DNA of 64,000 nucleotides from Pontederia crassipes. Its lineage: Eukaryota > Streptophyta > Magnoliopsida > Commelinales > Pontederiaceae. The stretch spans positions 620,001 through 684,000 of the forward strand of contig JAUKPH010000027.1 of NCBI GenBank assembly GCA_030549335.1. The letters are read 5' to 3'. The translations under genes were made by a program, and so were the position numbers. Shown piece after piece: positions 10,997 through 23,299 of the stretch (positions are counted from its first letter, which is position 1; the number at the start of each line of letters is the position of its first letter). The notes below the pieces were generated by a model. It was not told the origin of the DNA. It saw nothing but the letters and a program-made list of their open reading frames with translations, and ran no database searches.

Positions 10997-12735
10997 CGTC
11001 GTTGTCTCAGTCGCCTTCGTCGTCGTCCACGAGATGTGTACACAACCTAGGTTGATGCTTGGAACTACTCGCAAGCTCCGTTGCTCGCCGCCACCCACTT
11101 CATGCTGCTACTCAGGTACAATGAACTCATTTTCTGTCGATTTGTGCTCAGGGTTGTCATGCATCTTAAAACACTCGCCCAGTATGAATATGAGTTCTTG
11201 GCCTTCATATTTTAGCAATTTCCCCTTTTTTTTCTGAAACCCTCATTCTATCCTTCAACGCCACCGCCAATCGTGTCTCCGGGCGCTGGCAGGTGCCCTC
11301 TGCACTTGTTGCAATTTTGACATTTGAACTCCTTCGTAATGACATAATCACCATTTTTCACATTTAGGGTTAACGTTGAGGGAAGAAGCTATCCAGAAAC
11401 CTCACGGATCTTCACCGCCAACTCCTGTTTAGGTACATATCAATTCGGCCCTCAATGTGTAAATTCATGTTCGTCCCCATTTACTGACGTTAATGGATAC
11501 GACATTTTGAAATGCTCTATATTGATATTCATGTCGTACTTCTTTGTGTTTGATTTGTACGAATGTGCTATGATTTGTACATATTTGCTTTGATTTCTCG
11601 TGTAACGCTCAGAAATTTGGCCCAACTACGTGATGAGATTTCCTTTTGATCCTTATTTTCTTCGATCTTTTTTTATTCTTTGATGGATTCACATGGTCGA
11701 AGAAAATGACACGTAAGCAAAAGACTTAATAAAATAAAATAATACAATAAATACCAAGGAAAATGCAGAAGCTAAATAGAAAATGATACATCCACAAAAC
11801 GTCCACAAGCTAAATAGCAACCGTCCACCGCACCGTGCGAGGAGAGAACAACCGTCTCCGTAGCCGTCCACCGTGCACAGAGAGAGAGCAGAGGAGAGGA
11901 GAGCGAGGGTCGGCGGTGGGCAGATTTGCGGTGACGGGCGTCGGAGGAGGTCGCTGCGCGGAGGTGAAACACGAGGGTCGATGGCATGTAGATCTTTCGT
12001 GAGGGGCGTCGAACGAGGCCGCCGCGGAGGTGAAGCACTGAAGAGGAAGAGAGAAGAGTTGGAGGCTCATCGGCGCCAGGCAGCCGCACTCGAAGAGGAG
12101 AGAGATGAGGCGGCGTGGAGGAGAAATGAAGAGGAGAGAGAGAGGAGAGAAGAAAATAAAGGATTTTCATCTTTTTATGCCTCTTGAAATCGGTCCGTGC
12201 GAATCAAGACAGATCAAACCCGAACCGCACGTTCGACTGGGTCGGACCATGTCAAATCTCACTGTTCTGTGCCAGCCGTCGGATGCAAATCCAACGACTG
12301 GTGCATTATAGGGGGATACACATTATCCCCTATAAATATCTATTTACTAAAATGCAAATCTGCTATCAATTGTATGTTTTACATATGTATTATTGTTGTC
12401 ATAAAATTTTATAAATAATGTTCACTAACACTATTTATTTTTATGTTACTTTCGTTTAGAAAAGACTTTTTATTTTAAAATTCTACAGTAATCATATTAA
12501 ACTCATTTAACCATTTAATAAAATTTGTGTTTATTAATTAACTTAATATTACATCATATGTAACATAAAAAAGGAGAAGATTGGAACAAATCATGAGTTA
12601 AACTTGTATCTTTTAATCCAACAGAAACTCAATCTCTTTCTTCCCTATAAATATTCTCCTCTCAGAACTCCCCTTCCTCACACGTGTTTTCTCACATAGT
12701 CCTCTCCCTTCGTCTTCTTTGCCACGACCTTAGCC
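10997..12735. other. Spacer after gypsy element 1
   Basis: 10997-11470 continues the GC-rich, exon-like DNA cut by the retrotransposon, with splice-like boundaries (CTACTCAGGTAC), but no convincing ORF. 11820-12180 is GC- and purine-rich; the arginine/glutamate-rich open frame there looks like composition rather than a gene. At 12304-12334 a small inverted repeat (TATAGGGGGATA...TATCCCCTATA) is visible. A TATA-like CCCTATAAATATTC lies at about 12645-12660, upstream of CT-rich DNA. No gene is called. Confidence 0.5.
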
Positions 12736-13438
12736 CAATGTTTTAAAAATTAAATCGGAAATCATATCGGTTCAATTGGATTTGAACTAGTTGAACAAAT
12801 TTTTATATGATAATATTATTTATAATTATTTGAGAGTAATATAATACAAAATTATTTATGAAAATGATTAAAACAAATTCATAATTAGTATTTGTTACCA
12901 TAAGTTAGTTTAAATAGTAATTTATCTTATTGAATATATTTATACTAATATAATAGTTCAAAATTATTTTCAACCTAAAATTATAATTATATTTTATTCT
13001 CTTTCCATCTATAATTATCTTTTATTTTATTTTTCTCTTAATAATATATTTTCAGTTTATTTATTTTCTCAAACTAACATGTTTCCTTTTACTTTCTTAT
13101 TTTAAAATTTAAATTATTTCTTTTTTTTCTCACTCCATAGTGATAACTTTCCAATTTCATGTAAAATAATTGTGGTAACTCTAAATTTTCATATTCTCAT
13201 AATCTTTCCATCTATTTTATTATCCCCTAGCAGAAACTTTTCATATATATTATATTTTGAAAAAAATAAAAAAACCAGGTTGAACTTGATTTATCAGTTC
13301 AACTTGATTTTATTGGTTCTTTTCGAGTCAAACTGAGTCTTTATCATTTTTTATTTTATTATTAAATCAGACTATATATATAATCGGTTTGCGATCGAAA
13401 ATTGAATCGGTCAATTTGAACTAGTTTTTAAAACATTG
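12736..13438. mobile_element. hAT-like MITE, 703 bp
   Basis: Perfect 14-bp terminal inverted repeats CAATGTTTTAAAAA / TTTTTAAAACATTG bound a very AT-rich, non-coding interior. Similarity between the ends continues inward (AATCGG, TTTGAACTAG on both sides). An 8-bp direct repeat flanks it: CCTTAGCC at 12728-12735 and CCTTAGCT at 13439-13446, one mismatch. The 8-bp duplication is typical of hAT elements, and there is no transposase, so this is a non-autonomous element. Confidence 0.75.
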
Positions 13439-13759
13439 CCTTAGCTAGGCCCCCACAAGAGAGGAACCCGAATGATGATGTGGCAGGAAAAGAAGATCCT
13501 CTAGTGGCGGAGCAGAAATCGAATGAACAAAGGAAAAGGAAGAGGAAGATGATGATGTAAATTTTCGAACTCAACTTCAAAAATATATGTAATTAGGCAT
13601 ATCTCATGATTATGTCATGGTCTTTGCATGAATCAATTATGCCATTATTTTGGATAATCTTGGAGAAGTTCGAACTAATTGTGTGATGACTAATTAAATC
13701 GGCAAATGCAGAAAGAAAGGATTGATGCAAACTTTAGAGGGTTATGACTTCACGCTTTA

Positions 13760-14175
13760 GGGTCTGTTTAATTGAGGGTGAAAGAGGGTAAAAAAGAGGA
13801 AGGAAAAGGAGAATAATCTGTTTCACTCATTTTGTTGAGTTTAAGTTAAAGGAGAATGAAAAAGAAAATCTCCTTCTTTCTCTTCCATTCCCATTTAATG
13901 TTGCATTTTTCTTTCCCTTTTAAATCGGGATGGAAATGAGGGAAAATGAGTATTTGATATGTGTTTTCATTTTGATCAAATAAATTAAATACATAATTAT
14001 ATATATAAAGGATAAAATCGTCTAAATAAAATATTTATTCCCTTACCTTTCTTTTAATGATATTAACCAAACAGAATAGCTATTTAACTTCATTCTCCTA
14101 TGTTCCCTTTCCATCATTTTCCTTCACACTCTTTATCTTTCCTTCCCTTTAATAAATTTTGAACCAGATAAGCTC
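13760..14175. mobile_element. Possible Tourist-like MITE, ~416 bp
   Basis: Starts GGGTCTGTTTAATTG and ends ...GAACCAGATAAGCTC. The ends match imperfectly when inverted, the interior has facing purine-rich and pyrimidine-rich halves, and TTA occurs on both sides (13757-13759 and 14176-14178), as in Harbinger-type MITEs. Non-coding. Confidence 0.4.
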
Positions 14176-15513
14176 TTAGAGTTATTTTGCACTTATGAGT
14201 CTTTATTTTTCTTTGATATACCATATGTATTTTTCATATATATTATTAGAATGACGTATTTGATAAGTTATTAATAACTCATTGAGGATTCCATTATTAG
14301 TTTATTTTATTATTCTGTAAAGAAGTTTACTCTTTCGCCTTTAATTTTGATTTTTGAGTAGTGTTACTATATTCATGTAAGGATGATCACTAGCTAGCAT
14401 CATTCGGGGTGCATTCTGCACATGGAATTGTTCATATATGTATAATAAATTTTTTGGGTTTAACTAAGTTCTGATTTTAAGAAATAAATGCAAATTCATT
14501 GCATGATATTTATTAAACATAATAATATTTATTTGTAAAAAATAAGTTATTTATTTATTCGTATAGTAATATTTCATTGTATAATTATAGTTATTATGAA
14601 TAAATTTTAAAAATACAATTAATTTGATATATTTAAAGGAAACAATATTATATTACTTATGTTTTCAACTTGATCAACTGCAAAATCTCGATCGATGCCA
14701 TGGATGGATTGATTAACTCTTTGCTTGAATTGATGTTTTTTCTTTTTAAATTCTAGAAAATTCTTGTTCACATTAATCTACTTGAAGATAAGGTCATATT
14801 ATCATAATGTAGGACTATAAATATAGTTTACAATATATATGAAGATAGATTGTTGCATTTCAACATTTATCAATTTTATTTTATAAACACAAAATTAAGA
14901 TACAAAGTCTATTATCAGACAAAATAATCTTATATTAATTTGAATTATTACAACTATTGCTAATTCATTGTTTATATGCACATTAGACACATGCACACTC
15001 CGTAACGCCACAAGTATAAGATAGCATTGCTGATTGGTTATGCTTGGAGTAGGCAATTTCATAGTGTATAGTAAGAGCTCGAGTTGCAAATATGCTAGCT
15101 GTTTGGTCACATCTAATTACTAGGTTTGAAGAAAAATATTTTTGAAAGGATATATGACTGACTATGCCTCACTATCCAAAAAGAATTTACATGCACAATA
15201 TTTATTTATTCGTTGGGAACCAGAGACCAACATATTATTAGAATCTCAGCCCTACAACATTAATTTGATGAGATGCATCAACTTAATTATATCTGTGGAT
15301 AGACATGCATATCAGACCCATGTGATCCATAAGGCCCCACGCAAGGCATGATACAAGGCCACGTAAAAGCATCGCATGACTCCAGAAGGAATCACAAGAT
15401 GGAATAGAAACATGGTGGGTACGTCTCACGGATCTCCACAGGGGACCGCCATCACAACTTAATTGCGTTTCCTATTTGGTTTGATCTTGGTTACCTTCAT
15501 AAGGATTTCAGGA

Positions 15514-15570
<57 letters not shown>

Positions 15571-17929
15571 AATTAGGAAAGACTTTAACATATATAATAA
15601 AGTTTGCAGTGATCTCTAGTTGTAAACATGTAATTCCTAGTTGTATCCTTCAATTGGATGGAATATATACCGATGTCATGGAAAACAAATAAATTTGTTT
15701 TGAGAAATTGAGAAATGTAAACAATATTTCATTCAAGTAGTTCGAATCAAAAGCACACCATGAAACTTAAATTCAAAGACTAGTTTATGTAAAAGTTTCT
15801 TACAACGTGTATACAGTCTGTTCATTCATAGACGGAATCATTATTAGTGAAACCGAGAATATAATAAAAAAGTCTTTAAAATAAATACTGGAATATATCA
15901 TTATTTCGAGAATATAATCAAATAGTATTTAGAATAAAAATATATTGGTCAAACTTAAAAAAACGTGAAATCACTTTAAAATTAGTGAAACCGTCATTTA
16001 TATCATCACAGGAAAAATATACTTATTCCGCAAAAGTAGAAGAATATAGTTATTCTTTATTTTTATTTTTTTTACAACCGTAATTTTTTTAAAATAAAAG
16101 CCGACGGCTAATCATGACTCTGGAATCAGGCAGCAAATTGAGATCCCGCCTCTCGTGTTGCGCGTGCGTCAAAGTCGTCCTTTGTGTCGTGTGCATCCGA
16201 AGACATTGTCCACTGCTCAATTTTGACTCATGAACAGATCATTAACTGCTCCTCGTGCTGCTCTTTGACAAATACCAGTGACATGATCTCACCTTCAATC
16301 CGTGAGCTGAAACTAGATCTGCAAGAAAATGTAACATCTTGGTAAAATGTTTGTAGACCGCAGTTCCATGATCTTAATTGTCTACTGATTAATCCATCAC
16401 AAAATATAACTCTCTTTTTTTTTTTTGCAATTATATGACCGTTGAAAAACATTTACTTGCAAAGTGTCTACCTATTTGTCAGTAGCTCACTGATGTATTA
16501 TTGGCGAGCATAACGTCAGCCCCACCTCATTATTGTCATTCCATATATCTGTCCAGAGGGTAATAACCAACTTGAGCATTATTTCCATATATGTATGAAA
16601 GATAGAGTTTTCCACGTTTACCTTGGAAGTCACGTTATCGAATAGCAAATGCATGCAGTTAATCTAAAAAAAAATTAAATTTCTCTTAGTAATATTACAA
16701 TTTGTCCCATTTATTTAGAGAAACATCACTATGCTTTAATCGAAGCATCGGCTTATGTTCTTTCGAGTTTCTCTTAAATATATGTACACACTGGCATTTT
16801 CATTAAAAAAAAAAAGAAGAAAGCTATGTTTTTTTTTTACTCTCATTGGATTGGAATCTTTGTTCCTATTGTCTTGTACAAAACTAATCTTTTCTTCCCT
16901 TCTTAAGCTACCTGCATGCACAGTCGCTTTCTTAATGTGATGCTTGCCCTAATTAATTCTTATGTCATGTACTCTCTTGAAACTTACCCATATCTTGGAA
17001 TGACGAACTACGCAAAGTTTTTTTTATTATTGATTAAAGATGGGATGGGCCACTACTTGTTCACGAACAGTGAGGCTTCATGTCAATGGAGAATCATGAA
17101 CTGGAATTGGAGGCATATTGGAAGATCTCGCACCGCGTCGAAGTTGTCGTTCTTGTGTGCATGAATCCGAAGACCATTCAGAATTCAATTTGACGCATGA
17201 ACACCATCATCGATAGTGCGTCACCACCGACAAGTCCCCAGTACCAGTAGTATAATTAAGGTTGAATGCTGTAAGCCGCAAGTGCAACGCATCAATAAGA
17301 AGAGAAAATTTTAGATACGTAGCCCTTATTGAACCACGAGGATATATTTTCAAGGATTATTACTTTTCGAATTCTCCTCGTTTGAAAGATGAAATACACT
17401 GAGTAGAGTCAAATAAGTTAATGTTTTTTTCTTTTTCTTTTTTGTAAAATGAACGTTTATCCAATTTAATTATTCATGTGGGAGGCATGAATAGGATTTA
17501 ATCCAGTTTAATGACACGAATAGGATGTTCTATTCCCAAGCCGAGTTTTTCCCCTTTTTTTCTATCAACAAATTTTCATGTCTTATTTTTTTATTCATCT
17601 TCCATCCAGACACTGACAACTAATAGTTTTATGAATAACATTAGTGAATACTAGATAGATCAACTTAACAAATCTTATTTCTTTTTATCGTGCATTCTGG
17701 ATTTATGGAAGATCTTTCTATCATAAATTTTTTTTATTATGAGTCTCACCCATGTAACTACACTAGTCATAATTAAATGTGTTGTTGGGAGTCTTATAAT
17801 GGACGTGACCTAAAGTTCTAGTCTGTGATCACTGGGCACAATTTTTTAGAGCATTGACGTTGCAACCTAAAAAATAAAATAAAAGATTGATCCCCTCCCA
17901 AATATTAAGTTAAACAATTTTTATTGTTG

Positions 17930-17968
<39 letters not shown>

Positions 17969-18018
17969 TAAAAGCGTTAACCTCTTGGAATTGGATTACC
18001 CAACCCCCTTTGCTATTA
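14176..18018. other. AT-rich spacer upstream of PGIP copy 2
   Basis: No gene recognised. It holds a compound microsatellite (AT)n(GT)n at about 15516-15570, an (AT)n run at about 17933-17964, and two diverged direct copies of a ~120-bp segment at about 16130-16255 and 17105-17215 (shared TGTGTGCAT, CCGAAGAC, AATTTGAC, CATGAAC). Short open frames such as 16916-17164 have no recognisable domain. Confidence 0.5.
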
Positions 18019-18035
18019 TTAAATACTTTAAATAT
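18019..18035 (+). promoter_or_regulatory. Candidate TATA region of PGIP copy 2
   Basis: TTAAATACTTTAAATATGG lies 80-95 bases before the ATG at 18115 and is the only AT-rich core-promoter candidate in the otherwise GC-rich leader. Weak evidence. Confidence 0.3.
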
Positions 18036-18114
18036 GGCTCCATCTTGCAAGTCGGTCTCGGTCCGTCCCAGATTCGCATCACTTCCCAGCGAAGTGGCAG
18101 CGCAGTAACGAGCG

Positions 18115-19126
18115 ATGGACACCTCCTTCATCTACCACGCTCTCGCTCTCCTCCTCGCGTTCTCTTCCTTGCCCGGGTCCTTCCCGTCGGCGCTCTCGGT
18201 GGTGTGCGACAAGCACGACAAGGCGGTGCTCCTCAAGGTGAAGTCCTCCTTTGGCAACCCCCCCGTCGCTGTCCTCGTGGACCCCTGCCACCGACTGCTG
18301 CGAATGGGACGGAGTCGCATGCTTCCTCGAAGGCGGTGGCCGCGTGAACAAGCTGTTCTTCTCCGACGACACCATCTCAGGCGGTCTGCCGCCGGAGATC
18401 GGCGACCTTTCTGCGCTTCAGATGCTCGACGTCGTCGACATGCCGGGCATCGTCGGCCCCCTCCCTTCTTCCTTCGCCAAGCTGACGCAGCTCAGTATGC
18501 TCGAAATGATCAACACCGCACTCTCCGGCGCCATTCCCGACTTCCTTTCCGAGTTCAAGAACCTCGACACCATCATCCTCCAGTCGTGCGATCTCTCCGG
18601 CACGATTCCCACTTTCCTGGGCACTCTTCCGAATCTTGACTTCCTTAACCTGGCGAGCAATCACCTGACGGGAAGCATACCTTCAATTCCGTCCTTGAGC
18701 TACGTCCTACTGTCGAACAACCATCTCACCGGAAACATCCCGCGTTCTTTCGGCGGCGGCGGATTCCGGTCAATAGAACTTTCCCACAACGAGCTCACCG
18801 GGGATGCGTCCTTCATCTTCGGCAACAAGACGGTGATGGAAAAGATCGATATATCATGGAACAAGCTTGTGTTCGACATCACCGGCATGGAGTTCCCGAA
18901 GAGCCTCCTGTACATGGACTTGAGCCACAACAGGATCCGTGGGAGCTTGTCGCCATCGTTCCGAGCGCTGAACGGAGTCAGGTGGCTGGACCTGTCTTAC
19001 AACCGATTGTGCGGAAGGATCCCGGTGGGAAGGACGCTGATATTGCGTCGGCCGGCACCGTACCTCCACAACAAGTGCCTCTGCGGGTTCCCGTTGCCGG
19101 CGTGCAAGAAGAAGGTTGGGAACTGA
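18115..19126 (+). pseudogene. PGIP-like LRR protein, copy 2 (one-base frameshift)
   Basis: Closest relative of copy 1; role as for PGIPs (secreted inhibitor of fungal pectinases). The ATG at 18115 gives a signal peptide and the N-cap start VVCDKHDKAVLLKVKSSF. In the run after GGCAA there are seven Cs (about 18258-18264) where copy 1 has six. This shifts the frame before SLSSWTPATDCC, and the rest is open from 18251 to the stop at 19124-19126. It includes about ten LRRs (DLSGTIPTFLGTLPNL, LASNHLTGSIPSIPSL, NHLTGNIPRSF and so on) and an intact C-cap CLCGFPLPACKKK. Without the extra C the ORF is 1,011 bases, 336 residues, the usual PGIP size, with no intron. A homopolymer difference could be an assembly error, so a functional gene is not excluded. 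Confidence 0.85.
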
Positions 19127-19288
19127 TCGATCCGGCGGCAACCAAACAATTGGCCAACAAAAAAACATTAGTGCAGCCGCAAAAAGTTCTAATCGCCTCC
19201 GCTTTATTTGCACGCTGTTTTCCACTTTATTTCCATGCTGTTTTGCACAGCAACAAGACCTTCGTTTTATTTTCCCACTAAAGATCGA

Positions 19289-21483
19289 TGACGTGACGTC
19301 CAATTACTTTTTACGTTATAATAGGTGAAATTATAAAATAAAACGTTTAAATTTAAATTTAAATATCTAACAAAAAAATTAACGTTAAAAAATAGATTAA
19401 CTTTGAAAATTCTCAAAAATTTCGACATAACGTATGCATAATTTATAAAGTTTAAAATCTATCACTGACATTTATAAGGTCCTTATTGATAATTCAACAA
19501 ATAGCAAAATGATGGGACACATGCCTAAAAGGATGTCACAAACTCACTCTCAATTCAAAATCATGAGCCACATATTCGTAAACCATATATCATGATTGTC
19601 CATCGCTCTACATTATAAATCCAACATTTCTTAAAATCATTCAAAAGTATTCTTCAATTCGTATCACAAAATGAATGAAATAATTAAAACATCGATCACG
19701 CCTCTCATACATGACCAATTCATGCCCCTTTATATTTCTTATTTCATGCAAAGCAAGTAAGAAAGTATAACTTTCATTCAGTACCTACAAAAATTTAATG
19801 AAAAGAGGTGAGCATTAAGAAGCTCATTGAGTCAAATGACTACCTCAGGCATTAAAACTGTTACGAACATCAACATCTTTATATTTAAAAAATATTTCAA
19901 AAATATTCTCGTTCTTCAGAAAGACTTAGTAATCATAAAAAGTGAATGACAGGTGTGCACATGCATGATAATAATAAAATATCATAAAATGGGGAAACCT
20001 CGTCGAATATGGATATCCAATCTCCTCAATGGAGTAATCAATTTCACCCTTCGTATCCCATTGACATAGGGTGGTCGTTCTAATTTCGTCCCTCATATCC
20101 CATTGACACAAGACGTTGAATTACCCTTCGTATCCCATTCACATAGGGCTTCGTATTTTTTCTTTTCATCCCTCGTATCCCATTGACACAATATGATTGT
20201 TCTAATTCCACCATTCGTATCACTATATTGACACAGTGTATTGATCCTGCTCTTCGTATCTAACTGACATAGAGCATATCGAGCCCCATTCGGTCTACTC
20301 GGAGTTGGTCAATCCTTTGAGGTGAAAACACTCAGCCTTATGCAAGTTTTACATGTAATGCATACGATGCATGAATGCAAACTCAAAATGAAGGTTTAGA
20401 ACTTGAAATCATCATATTAAAAACATTTCATTTCCAAAAAAATAAATCTTTCCCTTCCGATGATAGAAGAAGCTTTTATTACTTAAAGACTTTCAAAATT
20501 CATAATAAAACATCACAAGTCATATAATGGCACATATATGAAACATACGAATAAGTATGATTATGCATGGAAAAAACTATTACGAAAATTTGTCCCACAT
20601 TGAATAAGACAATGTCATCACTCCAAGGAGCTAAGTAGTTGATGTCGAGATAAGTTCCCTCATCTTAAATTCGTCGAGTCTCAAATTATCTTCTCGTCCA
20701 AATCCAAATTAAAAGTAAATACAATCTATCAATATCCATTACTTGATTAATTAATTAATAAAGTTACTTAAATTTATTTACAAAACTGAAACCCAATCAC
20801 ATGCACATTCTCATTTACTTACCAACTGCGATACAAGAACGAGACGTCGAAAAGATCACCGGAGAATGATCGGAATTCGAAACCCACAAATCTAAAAAGG
20901 ATTAGCGACCAATTATTATACGGACATCAATCTGATATTTTTCTGCCTCATGTGTACACCTACCAGAACTCTAGAGCTCCCCATCGGACTCGTCGAAAAT
21001 GTCACCGGAAAAGCCCAACTTGGCTCCCTACATGATTGGAAGTAAGAACACGTTTAAAACTCCTCAAAATGATCCCAATCGATCTTAAAATGATGCACAA
21101 TTCACCAAGAGAAAGATCGGTGCAAATCAAAGCTGGAATCATCGCCGACGAACTTCCCCCTTTCCTCATGTTCTAAGCTCGTTGCGTTGGGCACAATTGT
21201 CCGATCATCTTCTAACCCGTTAAATTGTTTGTCTCGTCATCCTCTTTTCATCGGTACCTCTCGTGCAAAAAATGATGATCGAACGGCGGAGAACTGATGG
21301 CCGAAAGTGGGACGGCTGGATCTCGATGGCGTGCGGCACTGTAGCATGGGGAGGAAGAAGATGATCAGCCCTTTTTTTTACATGTCGCTTTATTTTTTTA
21401 TTTTTTTTTTGCTGTTGTCCTTTCCTACACAATGACAAAAAAGTCCCTACCTTTTAAATAAATTCCACCTTTTTTAAAACATT
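19289..21483 (-). mobile_element. LTR-like insertion in the 3' flank of PGIP copy 2
   Basis: The flank after copy 1 runs directly from TTTTCCCACTAA...GATG into GAAACGTATGTG. After copy 2 the same two pieces are separated by about 2.2 kb. The inserted DNA has no ORF. It contains a ~40-bp tandem repeat (20045-20285) and looks like a solo LTR of a gypsy-type element read on the minus strand. Exact ends and a target duplication could not be fixed, so 'LTR' is an inference while 'insertion' is well supported. Confidence 0.55.
20045..20285. repeat. ~40-bp tandem repeat
   Basis: Six diverged units of CCCTTCGTATCCCATTGACA type begin at about 20048, 20091, 20127, 20171, 20211 and 20250, a period of about 37-43 bases. 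It lies inside the LTR-like insertion. Confidence 0.7.
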
Positions 21484-22743
21484 ATAAATGAAACGTATGT
21501 GTTAATTACTATGACCAGGGTTAATTTTGAAGGGTTTTTTTAAATCATATATTAGAAAAATAACAATAAATTTATTAATAAAAATAAAGAATAAAAACTC
21601 TTAACTTTCATAAAATTGTCATTCGTTCATTTTCAAGTCAATGTGAAATAATACTTTTGTCCTCAGGTATACTAAATTGTCACATAGTCACGTTAAAAAA
21701 GAAGAAAGAATAAAAATGAGAGGGGCCTTGGGGAGGCAACTCCCTCTGATCCTCAACTCATTTGACATATGTGTTTGGCCACGTGAGAACTTCAGAATTA
21801 TAGTTCTGAGAACTAATAAGAAGTGACGTAGAAGTACTAGTGTTGTGTTTGGTCAAATTCTCACTCAACGACGACTTATTTTGTTGATTTGACGTTTAAA
21901 CTCTCATGTGGTTCTCACAGATGTTTGGATTTAGTTCCCAACTGTTGGCGGCAAAAATAAATGGTTCTTCACTTATGTTGTCGGCAAATCCATTTTTACG
22001 TTTGCTATATCCACTCTTATGTTGCCCAAAATTCCACTAATTGATCAACAATCATAAAACTTGACTTCTCATTGGTTGACTCATGTTTGAAGATAGATAA
22101 GAACAAAAGAACAGATGTGTAAAACTGATTTGGAAACGTAACGACCAAGGGGATGAAGAGTATGCAAAATGTTAACATCGGAATAAAAAATGAATATGAA
22201 AAAAAAAGACAAATGCTACCCTAACATCTGAGTTAACTGCAACACAGTTGAACAACATTATTTACCAAAATAAGTGAAGTACGAACACACCAAACATTGC
22301 AAATTCTTGTATACTTTGACATGCAAAGATGCACAATAACTTGACTGAGCATGTAGTCAAACCTCATAAGCAAACTTTGGAAAACTCGACTGAACTAAAG
22401 CAATGATCGAAGATACAACAAACTGTTTCAACTTTACACAACTCAACAATTACATGATATGAGACAATCTTAACTACATTTCTACGGTACAGTGCAGATA
22501 AATTGATAACTACATGTATCACTTTCATCATGCCAAGTAGACAAATCGAATAAGAGAGGTTCTTCAACATGCATTCTCATCATGGATTCTTCATCCAGAA
22601 TTCTTCAACAATAACAAATCACACAGAATTAACTTCAAGAAGTAAGCAATTAAGGGCCTACGCTGCATGAAAGATGACGAAGTAACATGTTTACATGCAA
22701 ATGAAGAAGCCAACCACCTATGTGATGGCTAAGTTTGACAACT
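21484..22743. other. Resumed PGIP flank, then unassigned DNA
   Basis: 21484-21610 resumes homology with 1195-1285 (flank of copy 1). Beyond this, several GTGTTTGG-containing stretches (21771, 21843, 21921) are candidates for the left terminus of the Harbinger element, but none pairs convincingly with the right end. No ORF with a recognisable domain. Confidence 0.4.
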
Positions 22744-22826
22744 TCATACCACACTTACATAATTGATATTACCAAGAAAAGCTATATATGAACATAACTT
22801 GAAATTGCAAATAGAGTTCGACATAG

Positions 22827-23299
22827 TTAATGATAAAAACAAGTGGTTCGTCCACAGCTTTTGGAATTTAACAGGCGGATACATACATCGATGACATAAC
22901 ACCACAAACATAACAAAAAGGTACATAATGAAGTTGAAGCCGCCCTCCAATACTTGCCAACTACAAAACTGAACACATATGAGATGAAGGCACTCGACGC
23001 TAACACTGCGAACTTGCTCTTGCACCCACAGTAAGGAACCCAAGCGTCGGCTTGAATTTCCACAGATTTAACTGGCATGGATTGTGGATTGTGGCTTAAT
23101 AGTTGATGGAAACACGTGCTAAAGTAATTTTCTAACGAAGTAGAGGCGACATCATATATATCAAATTTCTTATACGCACAATAGCGATAACCCAACACCT
23201 GTGCTTGACAATTGGCCCATGTGTCATATACCCTGGGCTTGCGGTCTTCGTAGACAACAAATTTTTTATTGGCATTCTAGTTGTCGGTGTCTTGATAAC
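22827..23299 (-). pseudogene. ORF with RNase H1 N-terminal / viroplasmin-like (Cauli_VI) domain
   Basis: Read on the minus strand from a splice-acceptor-like TATTTCAG just above 23299. About 30 bases in, and after one TAG at about 23278-23276, a frame opens with KKFVVYEDRKPRVYDTW, then CQAQVLGYRYCAYKKFD (about 23270-23165). The pattern K-[FW]-Y/V-V, G/D-R-K-P-x-[IV]-Y, T-W, Q-V-x-G, Y-K-x-[FY] is the small domain of eukaryotic RNase H1 N-termini and caulimovirus P6, which binds RNA:DNA hybrid or double-stranded RNA. About 95 residues without a recognised domain follow, to the stop at 22827. No RNase H catalytic domain is seen. It lies about 0.9 kb downstream of the Harbinger transposase on the same strand. 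It may be a third element gene, a captured host fragment, or a neighbour outside the element. Confidence 0.6.

Noticed and set aside
11772-12187. Arg/Glu-rich ORF (plus) and Ser/Pro-rich ORF (minus)
   Set aside because: Low-complexity GC-rich DNA open in several frames, no domain, no codon signal to prefer one strand.
22827-23299. Integrated pararetrovirus (caulimovirus) because of the viroplasmin-like domain
   Set aside because: No coat, movement, protease or RT motifs lie nearby, and the same small domain is common in eukaryotic RNase H1-type proteins.
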